64,000 nt of DNA from Polyangiaceae bacterium (lineage in GTDB: Bacteria; Myxococcota_A; Polyangia; Polyangiales; Polyangiaceae). This document shows, piece after piece, positions 1 to 8,304 of the stretch. Made by a program: the position numbers and the translations under genes. The DNA lies in contig JAJDAH010000039.1 of assembly GCA_029261965.1 (NCBI GenBank), positions 85,802-149,801 of the forward strand, in the 5' to 3' direction. How positions within the stretch are numbered: the stretch's first letter is position 1; each line of letters begins with the position of its first letter. Below the pieces are notes generated by a model. The model saw only the letters and a list, made by a program, of their open reading frames with translations. It made no database searches and was not told the DNA's origin.

Positions 1-372
1 TACTTCGTTCACCAAAGACCCTTCAGTCCGGACGAGCCGCCGCCACCCCTGAGCCAGCCGACGCCCACCACGATATCTCCGGACACTCCCCCCGAGTCAC
101 CGCCTCTGTCGCCTTCACCGAGCCCGCAGCCAAGACCATTGCCTCCTCCCTCACCCGGTACGCGACCGGGCACACCCACTCCGCGCCCAACGACGACGGC
201 TCGAACCGATGCTGGACGGCCCCCTCGAGCGGACGCGGGCTCGCGACCTCAGGTCCCGTTCCCGTTCCCGACGTCCGTCCCATCCACCATCGCGTTTCCT
301 CCGGGGTTTCCGACGACCCTGCCATTCCCGAACCCGTTTCAGCCTCCGCCCGCGGCCTCGGTGAAACCCTGA
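1..372 (+). CDS. C-terminal part of a proline-rich protein (5'-truncated by window edge)
   Basis: The first frame is open from the window edge to TGA at 370-372 and gives about 123 residues dominated by Pro, Thr and Ser, ending in Pro-Phe repeats. Composition of this kind is typical of an extended periplasmic or cytoplasmic tail on kinases and membrane proteins in myxobacteria. No catalytic domain is visible because the N-terminal part lies outside the window. Function is unknown. The reading could also be low-complexity GC-rich shadow sequence, but no other frame is better. Confidence 0.45.
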   Translation, partial: YFVHQRPFSPDEPPPPLSQPTPTTISPDTPPESPPLSPSPSPQPRPLPPPSPGTRPGTPTPRPTTTARTDAGRPPRADAGSRPQVPFPFPTSVPSTIAFPPGFPTTLPFPNPFQPPPAASVKP

Positions 373-424
373 GCGGGAGTCGCTCCGTGACGTATCCCGC
401 CGAGCGATTGTCGAAAATGCCGCC

Positions 425-473
425 GGAAACACCGCGAGAAGTCCTCCCGGAAACACCGCGGGAAACACCCCCG
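425..473 (+). repeat. GGAAACACC direct repeats upstream of the ACT-domain gene
   Basis: Three copies of GGAAACACC start at 425, 449 and 461, i.e. in steps of 24 and 12 bp, within the 130-bp spacer before the gene at 503. A comparable GGAAA series occurs near 9882-9935 before another start codon. No function is assigned. Confidence 0.5.
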
Positions 474-502
474 CAACTCCGCGGGAGTAGAGAGGGGGGG
501 CC

Positions 503-1255
503 ATGAGCCCGTCGGCGGCCCGCCACATTCGCCAGTTCGCGAGCACCCTGCCGGCAACGTATCGAGATCGATACGACGACGATGCGGTGGCGCAACACGC
601 TCGGACCGCGGAAGAACGAGGCGCCGCCTCCGTGAAGATCGGTACCTGGAGCGGTAGCCCGCGCGCCGGGCGCGCCGTCTGCGTCGTTGCCGAAGATCGC
701 CCTGGGCTCCTCGCGCTCATCACTCGCGCCTTCATCACCGAGGGTCTCGACGTCGTCGACGCCGACGCCTTCACCCGTACCCCTCCCCACGGACCAACCG
801 AAGCGGTCGATCTGTTCTGGCTCCGACCCGCGACCAGCGACGATGCGGTCACCGACGAGCTCGTCGCCCGCGCCGAAACGACGCTGCTCCGCTCGCTCGA
901 CGACGACGAATCGAGCTTGGGGGTGTCGCCGCGGGACCGAGTCGACCACCTCGAGGGCGAAACCGTGGTTCGTTTCGTCGACGACGAAGGCGGCGGGCTC
1001 GCGGTGCTCGAAGTCGAAACCACCGATCGCTCCGGTTTGCTGCACGCGCTCACCACGGCGCTGTTCGAAGCGCGCACTCAGATTCTTCGTTCGGAGGTCA
1101 AGACTTCGGGCCGCCGAGTTCGCGACCGATTCCACATCGTCGAGCTCGACGGCAGGCCCATCCGCGACGAGCGACGCCTCGAGCTGCAGGTAGCGATTCT
1201 GAAGAGCGTGGACGCCGAGCAGACGCCAGCTTCTCCGGAAGCTGACGTGAGCTGA
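503..1255 (+). CDS. Double ACT-domain protein (GlnD C-terminus-like)
   Basis: A 250-residue protein with two ACT-type modules. The first, at about residues 55-125, has the motif EDRPGLLALITRAFITEGLDV. The second, at about 165-235, has TTDRSGLLHALTTALFEA. ACT domains bind amino acids or small effectors and regulate metabolic enzymes. The arrangement resembles the C-terminal ACT pair of the PII uridylyltransferase GlnD, without its nucleotidyltransferase and HD domains. No catalytic motif is seen, so this is probably a stand-alone regulatory subunit. The ATG is preceded by a G-rich ribosome-binding stretch at 490-500. The downstream gene converges on it with only 3 bp between stop codons. Confidence 0.8.
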   Translation: MSPSAARHIRQFASTLPATYRDRYDDDAVAQHARTAEERGAASVKIGTWSGSPRAGRAVCVVAEDRPGLLALITRAFITEGLDVVDADAFTRTPPHGPTEAVDLFWLRPATSDDAVTDELVARAETTLLRSLDDDESSLGVSPRDRVDHLEGETVVRFVDDEGGGLAVLEVETTDRSGLLHALTTALFEARTQILRSEVKTSGRRVRDRFHIVELDGRPIRDERRLELQVAILKSVDAEQTPASPEADVS

Positions 1256-1258
1256 GAT

Positions 1259-2335
1259 TCAGCGCTTCCGCGACGGCAGTCGCACCGGCCGGCGCCGCGG
1301 CGGTGGGCTGACCACCGGAGGCGAAGCGGGCGGCGACGCCGTGGCGGGTGGCGCCGGTGGCGGCCGTTCGCTCGTGGGCGGTGGCGTGCCGGTCGGCGGG
1401 CTCGGGGGCGGCGTTGCCGGAGGCGGCGCGGCCGTTGCCGGCGGCGGCGTGGCGACCGGCGGCGCCGTGGCGGGAGTCGTCGCCGTCGGTTTTGGTGTGG
1501 CGACCGGCGGCTGGCGAAATACGCTCTTGGGTCGCGGTGTCGTCGCGGGCGGCTCGTCGGCCACCGGCGGCTCGGGCGACTCGGGTTGAACGACGACCGG
1601 CGTGGACTCGATCGGAGCCAACTGGCCTGGTGGCTCTTCGGTCTGGTCGGCCTGGAGGTAGAGCACGATGCCGACCGCCCCCACCAGCACGCCAGCCAAA
1701 CCCACGAGCCCGCCAATCAGGAGCGGGGTCTTCGACGCCGGAGGTGGTGCCGGCGCATAGGCGCCGGGCGAGTACGGCGCCGCCATCTGGGCGGCGACGA
1801 CCGGCGGCACGTTCGCCATCGCCACATTGAGCGGCCCTCCGACCGCACCCACCGGCGGATCGCCGCCGACCACCGTCGAACCGGCGGCGGGATGGGGGGT
1901 CGGTCCGGGTGCCAAACCTGCGACGCCAGGCGAAACCGGCACGTCATCGATTGCCGATCCATCGAGCAGCGGAGGTTCCCCGGGTACCGTCTGACCCTTC
2001 CGCGCCCACGGCGGTGGCTCGGCAGGCGGCGGCTCGGGTTCTGCGGGGAGCTCGCCTTCAGGCGGCGACTCGGGTTCTGCGGGGAGCTCGGGTACCGGTG
2101 GCTCGAGCGGCGCCATCGGCTCGGCCGCCGTGGCAGGTGGAGCGAGATCTGCGGGATCCAGTGCTACCTGATCTGGAATCGTCGGTGCGACGGGCGGCTT
2201 CTGAATCGCCGAGTTCGCGCGCTCGCCTTCACCTGGAGCCGGAAAAGCTCCAGGCTCGCCCGGAGCCTGCCCCGCCGACTGCCCCTCCACCCCTGGAGCA
2301 GGCGCTTCGGGGGATCCGTCACCCGTTTGAGTCAC
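1259..2335 (-). CDS. Proline-rich single-pass membrane protein
   Basis: A 358-residue protein with a Pro/Glu/Ala-rich N-terminal half (about 1-205), one hydrophobic membrane segment around residues 208-230 (LLIGGLVGLAGVLVGAVGIV) and a Pro/Thr-rich C-terminal half ending in a basic RRRPVRLPSRKR tail. It lacks a signal peptide. No known enzymatic domain is visible. Layouts like this occur in envelope-spanning linker proteins and in the non-kinase parts of myxobacterial kinases. An imperfect duplication near 2031-2100 (encoding a Pro-Ala-Glu-Pro repeat) shows that the N-terminal region grows by tandem repeats. Function unknown. Confidence 0.7.
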   Translation of the reverse strand: MTQTGDGSPEAPAPGVEGQSAGQAPGEPGAFPAPGEGERANSAIQKPPVAPTIPDQVALDPADLAPPATAAEPMAPLEPPVPELPAEPESPPEGELPAEPEPPPAEPPPWARKGQTVPGEPPLLDGSAIDDVPVSPGVAGLAPGPTPHPAAGSTVVGGDPPVGAVGGPLNVAMANVPPVVAAQMAAPYSPGAYAPAPPPASKTPLLIGGLVGLAGVLVGAVGIVLYLQADQTEEPPGQLAPIESTPVVVQPESPEPPVADEPPATTPRPKSVFRQPPVATPKPTATTPATAPPVATPPPATAAPPPATPPPSPPTGTPPPTSERPPPAPPATASPPASPPVVSPPPRRRPVRLPSRKR

Positions 2336-2572
2336 GACGGCTTTTCCACTGGGAATGTCCTAACGAAATCACGACGGCCGCGCCACCTCCAGAAGGGAGA
2401 CGACCCACCACATGGAATACGCCAATTCTCGCGCTCTCAGGGCGTCTTTATCTCTGCGGGATTGACTCGTGGCCAGCATTGATTCGAAATGGGAGGGTTC
2501 TTCGTCCAACGCGGGAAGGATCGGTTCCGAGCTCGCGTATCGGTTTCTTGCGTCGTGGCTTTAGGAGGTTGC

Positions 2573-4417
2573 ATGCGCTTTATCCATGGGCTGTTGATGA
2601 CGGGGATGGTCGCGAGCCTAGGGGCTTGCGCGACCGACGAAGCCGACGGCGGCGGCAGCGGAGGAACCGGTGGATCGGCCGGCGGCAGCGCAGGCACGCC
2701 TGGGACGGGCGGATCGGCCGGCGCGGCGGGAGCCGCGGGCGCAGCCGGAGCCGCCGGAAGCGCGGGAGCGGCCGGAGCGGCCGGAGCCGCGGGCGCGTCG
2801 AACGACCCCTGCATGGGGATTCCGACCACCGGCACCTGCGCGGACGCGACCACGGTGCGCACCTGCATCGTCTCGGCGGACTTCAACGAGCCGCCAGAAA
2901 TCACCGACATCACGTGCAAAGCGAACGACGGCTGCGTCGAATCCGCCAACGGCGCACAGTGCGAGCCAACTGGCGAGTGCCGCACCGGTGAAACCGAGTG
3001 CCTCGACTCCGACACCCTTCGGAGCTGCGACGCGACGGGCTCCTGGGTGCAGACCGCCTGCGGCACCAACAACTGCCTCCAGCAGCCGGGCCTGGGCGCT
3101 CAGTGCGTGACGAGCGCGCCCACCGGCGGCACGGGCATCTTCGTCCGGGGCTCTCTCTTCTACGAGTTCCGCCGCCCGAACGATCCGGTGACCCCGAGCT
3201 CCTACTCCACCACGACGGAGACCGAAGGCGCGGGCGACATGTTCATCACCGTCTTCGACAACAACGAGCTCATCGGCACCGAGCTCACCAAAGCGGGCCT
3301 CAACGCGGGTGAGGCCAAGGGCGACTTCGCCGTGGAGCTCGACCGCATGCCCACGACCAACACCTTCATCTTCTTCTGGCCGATGCTCTTCGACCAGCAA
3401 GGAGACCCATTCATCGCGATGGCCAAAGCTCAGAGCGATCAAGCGTCCGCCCTCACCTCGACCGAATACTGGTCCTGGGGCTTCGACGTATGCCCGACCG
3501 CAGGCGACTGCACCACCAACGACACGGATGTCGGCGGCTTGCTCATCGACGATGCGAGCGGCGCCGGTGGCGCGCACGTCTACGACTGGCTGGTCTTCAA
3601 CTTCTTCCGCATGACCGGCATGACCGAGCTCGACGGTGGCGATCCGCTCTCGCTGGTGACCTACTGGCAAAACGGCCCGGCCACGCCGATGGGAATGGAG
3701 CCCGCCGGCATCAAATTCAACTGCGGCAACTGCTTCATTCCGGGCGGCGGCGAGGTCATCTTCGACGACACGACGACGCCCGTTGCCAAGGACACCTACC
3801 GGTCGGCGATGAACATCAGCGGCCGCGGCTTCAACGACTACGATTCGCACTGGTCGAGGAGCACCATCAACCACGAAGCCGGCCACTGGGTCATGTCGTC
3901 GTTCAGCGTGTCGCCGGGCGAAGGCGGACCGCACTTCGTGGACGCCGCGTCGCTACCGGGGCTGTCGTACAGCGAAGCCTTCGCGACCTTCATCGCGCAG
4001 AGCAACATGAGCGGCGGCGACCCTGCCGCACCCAACCCGGTGTACTTCACCGTACAGAACGGCACCGGCTTCTGGATCAACCTCGAGAGCCAGGAGTGGA
4101 CCAACGGCGCGCTCGACAAACCGAACCCCAACGGTGCGGTCGACCAGCTCGTCAACGAGAACGTGGTCGCCTCGATGTTCTGGTCGTTCTGGTCGACTTC
4201 GAACGCGATGAACCCGCAGGCCTTGGGCGACTCGCCGGTCTTCGGCGGGCTCCGCACCGAGCGGCTTCTGCAACGCAACCGCGGCTACTTCCGAACGGAC
4301 TTCATCGACTACCTCGATGGTCTGAGCTGCGACAACCTCGCGACGGACGCACAAATCGCGGCTGTCGCCGACCCGGCGGGCTACCCATGGCGCGCCTCTG
4401 AAGTCGAGTGCAACTGA
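2573..4417 (+). CDS. Lipoprotein with zincin-like HExxH metallopeptidase motif
   Basis: A 614-residue predicted lipoprotein. The signal MRFIHGLLMTGMVASLGAC ends at a lipobox Cys and is followed by a Gly/Ser/Ala linker (about 25-75) and a Cys-rich region with two C..TGTC/CRTGE-type units (to about 185). The large C-terminal domain contains H434-E-A-G-H438 and a downstream SEAFATF with E468, the layout of a gluzincin-type zinc peptidase. The start at 2573 is chosen because AGGAGG lies 5-6 bp upstream and the signal peptide begins there; the open frame runs further upstream without support. Probably an outer-membrane or surface-anchored protease; the substrate is unknown. Confidence 0.8.
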   Translation: MRFIHGLLMTGMVASLGACATDEADGGGSGGTGGSAGGSAGTPGTGGSAGAAGAAGAAGAAGSAGAAGAAGAAGASNDPCMGIPTTGTCADATTVRTCIVSADFNEPPEITDITCKANDGCVESANGAQCEPTGECRTGETECLDSDTLRSCDATGSWVQTACGTNNCLQQPGLGAQCVTSAPTGGTGIFVRGSLFYEFRRPNDPVTPSSYSTTTETEGAGDMFITVFDNNELIGTELTKAGLNAGEAKGDFAVELDRMPTTNTFIFFWPMLFDQQGDPFIAMAKAQSDQASALTSTEYWSWGFDVCPTAGDCTTNDTDVGGLLIDDASGAGGAHVYDWLVFNFFRMTGMTELDGGDPLSLVTYWQNGPATPMGMEPAGIKFNCGNCFIPGGGEVIFDDTTTPVAKDTYRSAMNISGRGFNDYDSHWSRSTINHEAGHWVMSSFSVSPGEGGPHFVDAASLPGLSYSEAFATFIAQSNMSGGDPAAPNPVYFTVQNGTGFWINLESQEWTNGALDKPNPNGAVDQLVNENVVASMFWSFWSTSNAMNPQALGDSPVFGGLRTERLLQRNRGYFRTDFIDYLDGLSCDNLATDAQIAAVADPAGYPWRASEVECN

Positions 4418-4432
4418 GAAGGAATGAAAGCC

Positions 4433-5080
4433 ATGCAATCGAACCAATGGATTCCGCTTTCGATGGTTGCCGCACTCGCTACGTCCCTCGTGGCTTGCCA
4501 ATCGAAAACCACCGAGCCCGAGCCCACGGCGCCCGCGCCGAAGATGGAGGCCCCGAAAAACGCCGAACCGGTGATGCGCATGCATGACCACGCCGAGACG
4601 CCGACGAGCGCACCGTTCGTCGTCAAGCTCTCGAAGGCCGAGGGCAACGCCAACCCGGGCGAGCTTCTGCTCACCGCCACGATCTACGTGCCGCGGGAGT
4701 TCAAGGCTCCGACCACCATCGACGTCGAGCTGCCTCCGGGCGGTGAGCTGCTCGATGGCGAGACGCACGAGAGCTTCCCGACGCTGCCAGCGGGCACCAT
4801 GATCCGAAACTACCGAGTCAAAGTCGGCCAGGAGCCGACCGAAGCGATTCCGGTGAAGGTGCGCGTTGCCGGCGCGAGCCCGGGCGGCGCCTTCGGGGCT
4901 TCGGCCGAGCGCCACTACCCCGAGAGAATTGTGCAATCGCGGCACCCTTACAGCGGGAAGGTCCCGCCGCCGCCCATCGCTCGCCCGATGAACGGTTATC
5001 CCGCGAGGATGCCCAAGCCGGTCGGCATTCCGAGTCTGCCGCAAGGGCCGGGCAGCTCAGCCGCGCTCCCCAAGAAGTAG
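4433..5080 (+). CDS. Small lipoprotein of unknown function
   Basis: A 215-residue lipoprotein beginning MQSNQWIPLSMVAALATSL and ending its signal in LVAC. A Pro/Glu-rich spacer is followed by a region (about 60-150) rich in beta-strand residues, with PREFKAPTTIDVELPPGGEL resembling an Ig-like or adhesin fold, and then a Pro-rich tail. The ATG at 4433 is preferred to the ATG at 4424 because GAAGGA lies 9 bp before it. It starts 15 bp after the metalloprotease-like gene and is very likely co-transcribed with it. No known family is recognised; a chaperone or partner of that protease is only a guess from position. Confidence 0.7.
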   Translation: MQSNQWIPLSMVAALATSLVACQSKTTEPEPTAPAPKMEAPKNAEPVMRMHDHAETPTSAPFVVKLSKAEGNANPGELLLTATIYVPREFKAPTTIDVELPPGGELLDGETHESFPTLPAGTMIRNYRVKVGQEPTEAIPVKVRVAGASPGGAFGASAERHYPERIVQSRHPYSGKVPPPPIARPMNGYPARMPKPVGIPSLPQGPGSSAALPKK

Positions 5081-5122
5081 CGGGCCAGAGCAGGTTTCGG
5101 CCCGCCCACTTACAGGTGGGCC
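5081..5122 (+). terminator. Two adjacent inverted repeats after the lipoprotein pair
   Basis: CGGGCC (5081-5086) pairs with GGCCCG (5099-5104), and GCCCAC (5104-5109) pairs with GTGGGC (5116-5121) around a 6-nt loop. They lie directly after the stop codon at 5080. There is no T-run, so this is a hairpin pair of possible terminator or mRNA-stabilising function, not a classic intrinsic terminator. Confidence 0.45.
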
Positions 5123-5149
5123 TGTGCGGAACTACGCTTCTTCGCGTAA

Positions 5150-6445
5150 ATGAGCCTCAAGGAAAAAGCCAAAGGAGCCGTCATCAACGCCCTTTTGGGC
5201 GAACGCACGCTCTCGCTCCGGCGCAAGCTCGACTCGATCCGCAACCGCACCCACCGAGTCACCTTCTACTACCAGGCGGACGACCCCTACAGCCACGTGC
5301 TCGCGCAGCTGATGCCCGAGCTGGTGGCGCGCTACCCGATCGATCTCGACGCCGTCGTCGTGCCCTCGCCGACGGCGGAGGCGAACCCCGAGCCCGAGCT
5401 TAGAACCTCGTTTGCCGCTCGCGACGCCCGCGAGCTCGCGCGCTACTACGAGATCGAGTTCCCCGCGGGCGCCGAGACTCCGGACGCCTCACACGTCGAT
5501 CTGGCGAACCGAGTATTGCTCCACAAACGGGCGCTGCCCGAGCAACTCACGGCGATGCAGGAAGTCGGAGACGCACTCTGGAGCGGGGACCAACGGCGCC
5601 TCGAAGAGCTACAGAGCGGACTCGGCGGCGTCGCACCACCCGAAGTCGAAGCCGCGCTCGACGAAAGCTCGGCCAAGCTCCGTTCCTCCGGCCACTACCA
5701 AGGCGGCATGCTGCAGTACGGCACCGAGTGGTACTGGGGCCTCGACCGCGTGCACTACCTCGAAAAGCGCCTCGAAGCGGAAGACCTCGGCACGGCCGAA
5801 TCGGTCGTCCGACGCCGCGACATCACCCCGCGCGACGAGCTCCGCGAGGAGAATGGCAAGATCCCGCTCGATTTCTACTACAGCTTCCGGAGCCCGTATT
5901 CGCACATCGCCGTCGGGCGAATGATCCGCCTTCGAGATCGCTACCCGATCGACCTCCGCGTCAAACCCGTGCTCCCGATGGTGATGCGCGGTTTGCCGGT
6001 GCCGAGGGCCAAACAGCTGTACATCATCCAAGACGTCAAACGCGAAGCGAAACGACTCGGCGTGCCCTTCGGCCGCGTGTGCGATCCCGTCGGGCTCGGC
6101 GTCGAACGCGCCTTCTCGATTTTTCCCTACGCCGTCCGTGAAGGCAGAGCCGCCGAGTTCCTCGAATCCGCCGGCACTGGGTGCTGGGCCGAAGCACTCG
6201 ATCTCGCCGCGGACGCCGACCTGCGCGGGGTCGTCGAACGGGTCGGCCTCGACTGGGCCGAAGCCGAGCGCAGCATGAAAGACGACAGCTGGCGCAAGCT
6301 CGCCGAAGAGAACCGCGAAGCGCTCTTCGGCATCGGCCTCTGGGGCGTGCCCTCGTTCAAGCTCGGCGACTACACCACCTGGGGCCAGGACCGCATCTGG
6401 ATCCTCGAAGACAAGCTTCGCCGATTCGGCAACCCGACCTCCTGA
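5150..6445 (+). CDS. Tandem two-domain DsbA/2-hydroxychromene-2-carboxylate isomerase-like protein
   Basis: A 431-residue soluble protein with two thioredoxin-fold (DSBA/HCCA isomerase/kappa-GST-like) modules, about 35-205 and 240-430. Each opens with the family's strand-turn motif: FYYQADDPYSHV in module 1 and FYYSFRSPYSHI in module 2. In kappa-class GSTs the first Ser of SPYS is catalytic; module 2 keeps it, while module 1 has Asp in its place. Module 2 also keeps the cis-Pro segment GVPSFKLGDYTTWGQDR near its end. A glutathione-dependent isomerase or transferase role is likely for module 2, with module 1 possibly structural. No signal peptide, so cytoplasmic. No clear ribosome-binding site before the ATG. 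Confidence 0.8.
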   Translation: MSLKEKAKGAVINALLGERTLSLRRKLDSIRNRTHRVTFYYQADDPYSHVLAQLMPELVARYPIDLDAVVVPSPTAEANPEPELRTSFAARDARELARYYEIEFPAGAETPDASHVDLANRVLLHKRALPEQLTAMQEVGDALWSGDQRRLEELQSGLGGVAPPEVEAALDESSAKLRSSGHYQGGMLQYGTEWYWGLDRVHYLEKRLEAEDLGTAESVVRRRDITPRDELREENGKIPLDFYYSFRSPYSHIAVGRMIRLRDRYPIDLRVKPVLPMVMRGLPVPRAKQLYIIQDVKREAKRLGVPFGRVCDPVGLGVERAFSIFPYAVREGRAAEFLESAGTGCWAEALDLAADADLRGVVERVGLDWAEAERSMKDDSWRKLAEENREALFGIGLWGVPSFKLGDYTTWGQDRIWILEDKLRRFGNPTS

Positions 6446-6499
6446 CCAGCTGGGCAGCGACTAGATTTCTAGGCGCGCCCTTGAGACCCTCGACCTAGC

Positions 6500-8236
6500 A
6501 TGTCCGACGCACGCGCGGACGCCGTCGTTGGCTCGGGAGACACGGCGGACTCGGGAGATACGGCGGACTCGGAGACGGCCGACGTCGTCGGGGTGGATCC
6601 GTCCGCGCTCGACCGGCAAGCGGCGCTCGACCGCGAAGAGCACGTGGCCAACGTGCTGCGCCTTCGGATCGCGATCGGCGTGGGCGCGCTCTTGTGGCCG
6701 GCCTTCGCCGTCGTCGACACGATAGTCGCGAAGGTCATCGGGGTCGGCGACCTCGGCACCTACCTCACGGTGCGCTTCGCCATTTGGCCGATCATTCTCG
6801 TGGGCTACTTCCTGCTTCGTCGCAAGCCGCCGCCATCGCCCGCTGTGGCGCGCGCGACGGATCTCGTGGTTTTTGGCAGCGCGGCCTACGGCATCGCGAT
6901 CATGTGCGTGATGTTCGAGGGATTCTCGAGCCCGTACTACGGCGGCCTCGTGTGTGTGCTCGTGTGCCGCGGAGCCTACGTCATCGAGCCGTGGAGACGC
7001 GCCATCGTACCCGCGGCGCTCATCGTCACGAGCTTTCCCGTCGCGCTCGTCGTGGGCACCTTCGCGGTGCCGGGTCTCGCGGACCAGCTCGACGAGGGGC
7101 GTTCGCTCGGCTTGTTTCTCATCACGATCTGTTTTCTGTCGGCCGTCGCGACCTTCATCGTCGTCGCCACCCACTCGTCCTGGGTCATGCGGCGCCAGGT
7201 GTTCGAGAGCCGCAGCATCGGTCGCTACCGACTCAAGCGCCGTATCGGCGCCGGCGGCATGGGCGAGGTGTGGGCCGCCTATCACTCCGGCCTCAAGCGC
7301 GACGTCGCGCTCAAGATCCTGCGACCGGACGCCGAGCAGGGCACGTCCCAGGTCCGCCGCTTCGAAACCGAAGTCAAAGCTTCCACCGAGCTCACTCACC
7401 CGAACGCCGTGCACGTCTTCGACTACGGCGTGACGGAAGACGGCATCTGGTACTACGCCATGGAGCTCTTGGACGGGCAGGATCTCGCGCGCACGGTGCG
7501 CACGAACGGTCCGCTCAATCCCCACCGTGCCGCCCGCATCGTCTGGCAGGCCGCCCGCGCCCTGAGCGAAGCCCACCAGAAGGGCATTCTGCACCGGGAC
7601 ATCAAACCCGAAAACGTTTTCCTCACCCAGGTCGCCGGCGAAGGCGACTTCGTCAAGGTACTCGATTTCGGCATCGCCAAGCTCACCCAAGGCGAGGGCA
7701 ACGCCCAGCTGACCGCAACGGGCGTCATCTTCGGCACGCCGGCGTACATGTCGCCGGAGGTGGCCGGGGGAAAAGAAGTCGGGCCTTCTTCCGACGTCTA
7801 CTCCCTCGGGTGCCTGCTGTACTTTCTTCTGACCGGCTCCCCACCCTTCGAAGACGAAAACCCCGGCGCGCTCTTGCTCGCCCACACCTCGATCGTTCCC
7901 GAGTCGCCGAGCAAACGGCTGGGCACCCCGATACCCCAGGACATCGAGCGCGTGGTGCTCCGCGCGCTCGAAAAAGAACCCGCCGACCGCTTCGGGGACG
8001 CCGCGGCTTTCTCCGCCGCCATCGCCAAGACGATAGGCGCTCCCGAGCTCTGGGTCGCCCCCGCTACGCCGAACGAGACTACCGCGCTCGAACCGACGCA
8101 CTCCCCCGAGGCGCAAACCCTCGAAGCGCGACCCGTGACGAGCGCCACCGACGACGAGAACCGCGCCGCGGCGGACACGGTTTCGAAGCGCGAGCTCGAA
8201 ATCGCACCGACCGGCAAAGTTTCCGGCGAACCCTGA
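6500..8236 (+). CDS. Membrane Ser/Thr protein kinase with N-terminal multi-pass sensor region
   Basis: A 578-residue Hanks-type kinase. Residues about 50-235 form some six hydrophobic segments, an unusual position because most bacterial kinases have one C-terminal helix. The kinase domain (about 240-510) has a Gly-rich loop GAGGMGEVW, the Lys of ALKIL, catalytic HRDIKPEN, DFGIAK and the APE-equivalent SPEV. The tail is Ala/Glu-rich. The N-terminus includes a short duplication (GDTADSGDTADSE). By topology the kinase is cytoplasmic and the membrane domain could sense an envelope or lipid signal. Its stop codon is the first TGA of an 18-bp tandem repeat array. Confidence 0.9.
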   Translation: MSDARADAVVGSGDTADSGDTADSETADVVGVDPSALDRQAALDREEHVANVLRLRIAIGVGALLWPAFAVVDTIVAKVIGVGDLGTYLTVRFAIWPIILVGYFLLRRKPPPSPAVARATDLVVFGSAAYGIAIMCVMFEGFSSPYYGGLVCVLVCRGAYVIEPWRRAIVPAALIVTSFPVALVVGTFAVPGLADQLDEGRSLGLFLITICFLSAVATFIVVATHSSWVMRRQVFESRSIGRYRLKRRIGAGGMGEVWAAYHSGLKRDVALKILRPDAEQGTSQVRRFETEVKASTELTHPNAVHVFDYGVTEDGIWYYAMELLDGQDLARTVRTNGPLNPHRAARIVWQAARALSEAHQKGILHRDIKPENVFLTQVAGEGDFVKVLDFGIAKLTQGEGNAQLTATGVIFGTPAYMSPEVAGGKEVGPSSDVYSLGCLLYFLLTGSPPFEDENPGALLLAHTSIVPESPSKRLGTPIPQDIERVVLRALEKEPADRFGDAAAFSAAIAKTIGAPELWVAPATPNETTALEPTHSPEAQTLEARPVTSATDDENRAAADTVSKRELEIAPTGKVSGEP

Positions 8237-8304
8237 GTCAGGCGGGCTCTATGAATCAGGCGGGCTCTATGAATCAGGCGGCTCTATGAGTTAGAGCGGC
8301 TCTA
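8234..8304. repeat. 18-bp tandem repeat shared by two convergent gene ends
   Basis: Four units of TGARTCAGGCGGGCTCTA: 8234-8251, 8252-8269, 8270-8286 (one base short) and 8287-8304 (diverged). The first unit starts exactly at the TGA of the kinase gene, and units 2 and 3 repeat that TGA in frame. The last unit encodes the C-terminus and stop of the minus-strand gene ending at 8291. The array therefore links the 3' ends of two convergent genes. Confidence 0.9.
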
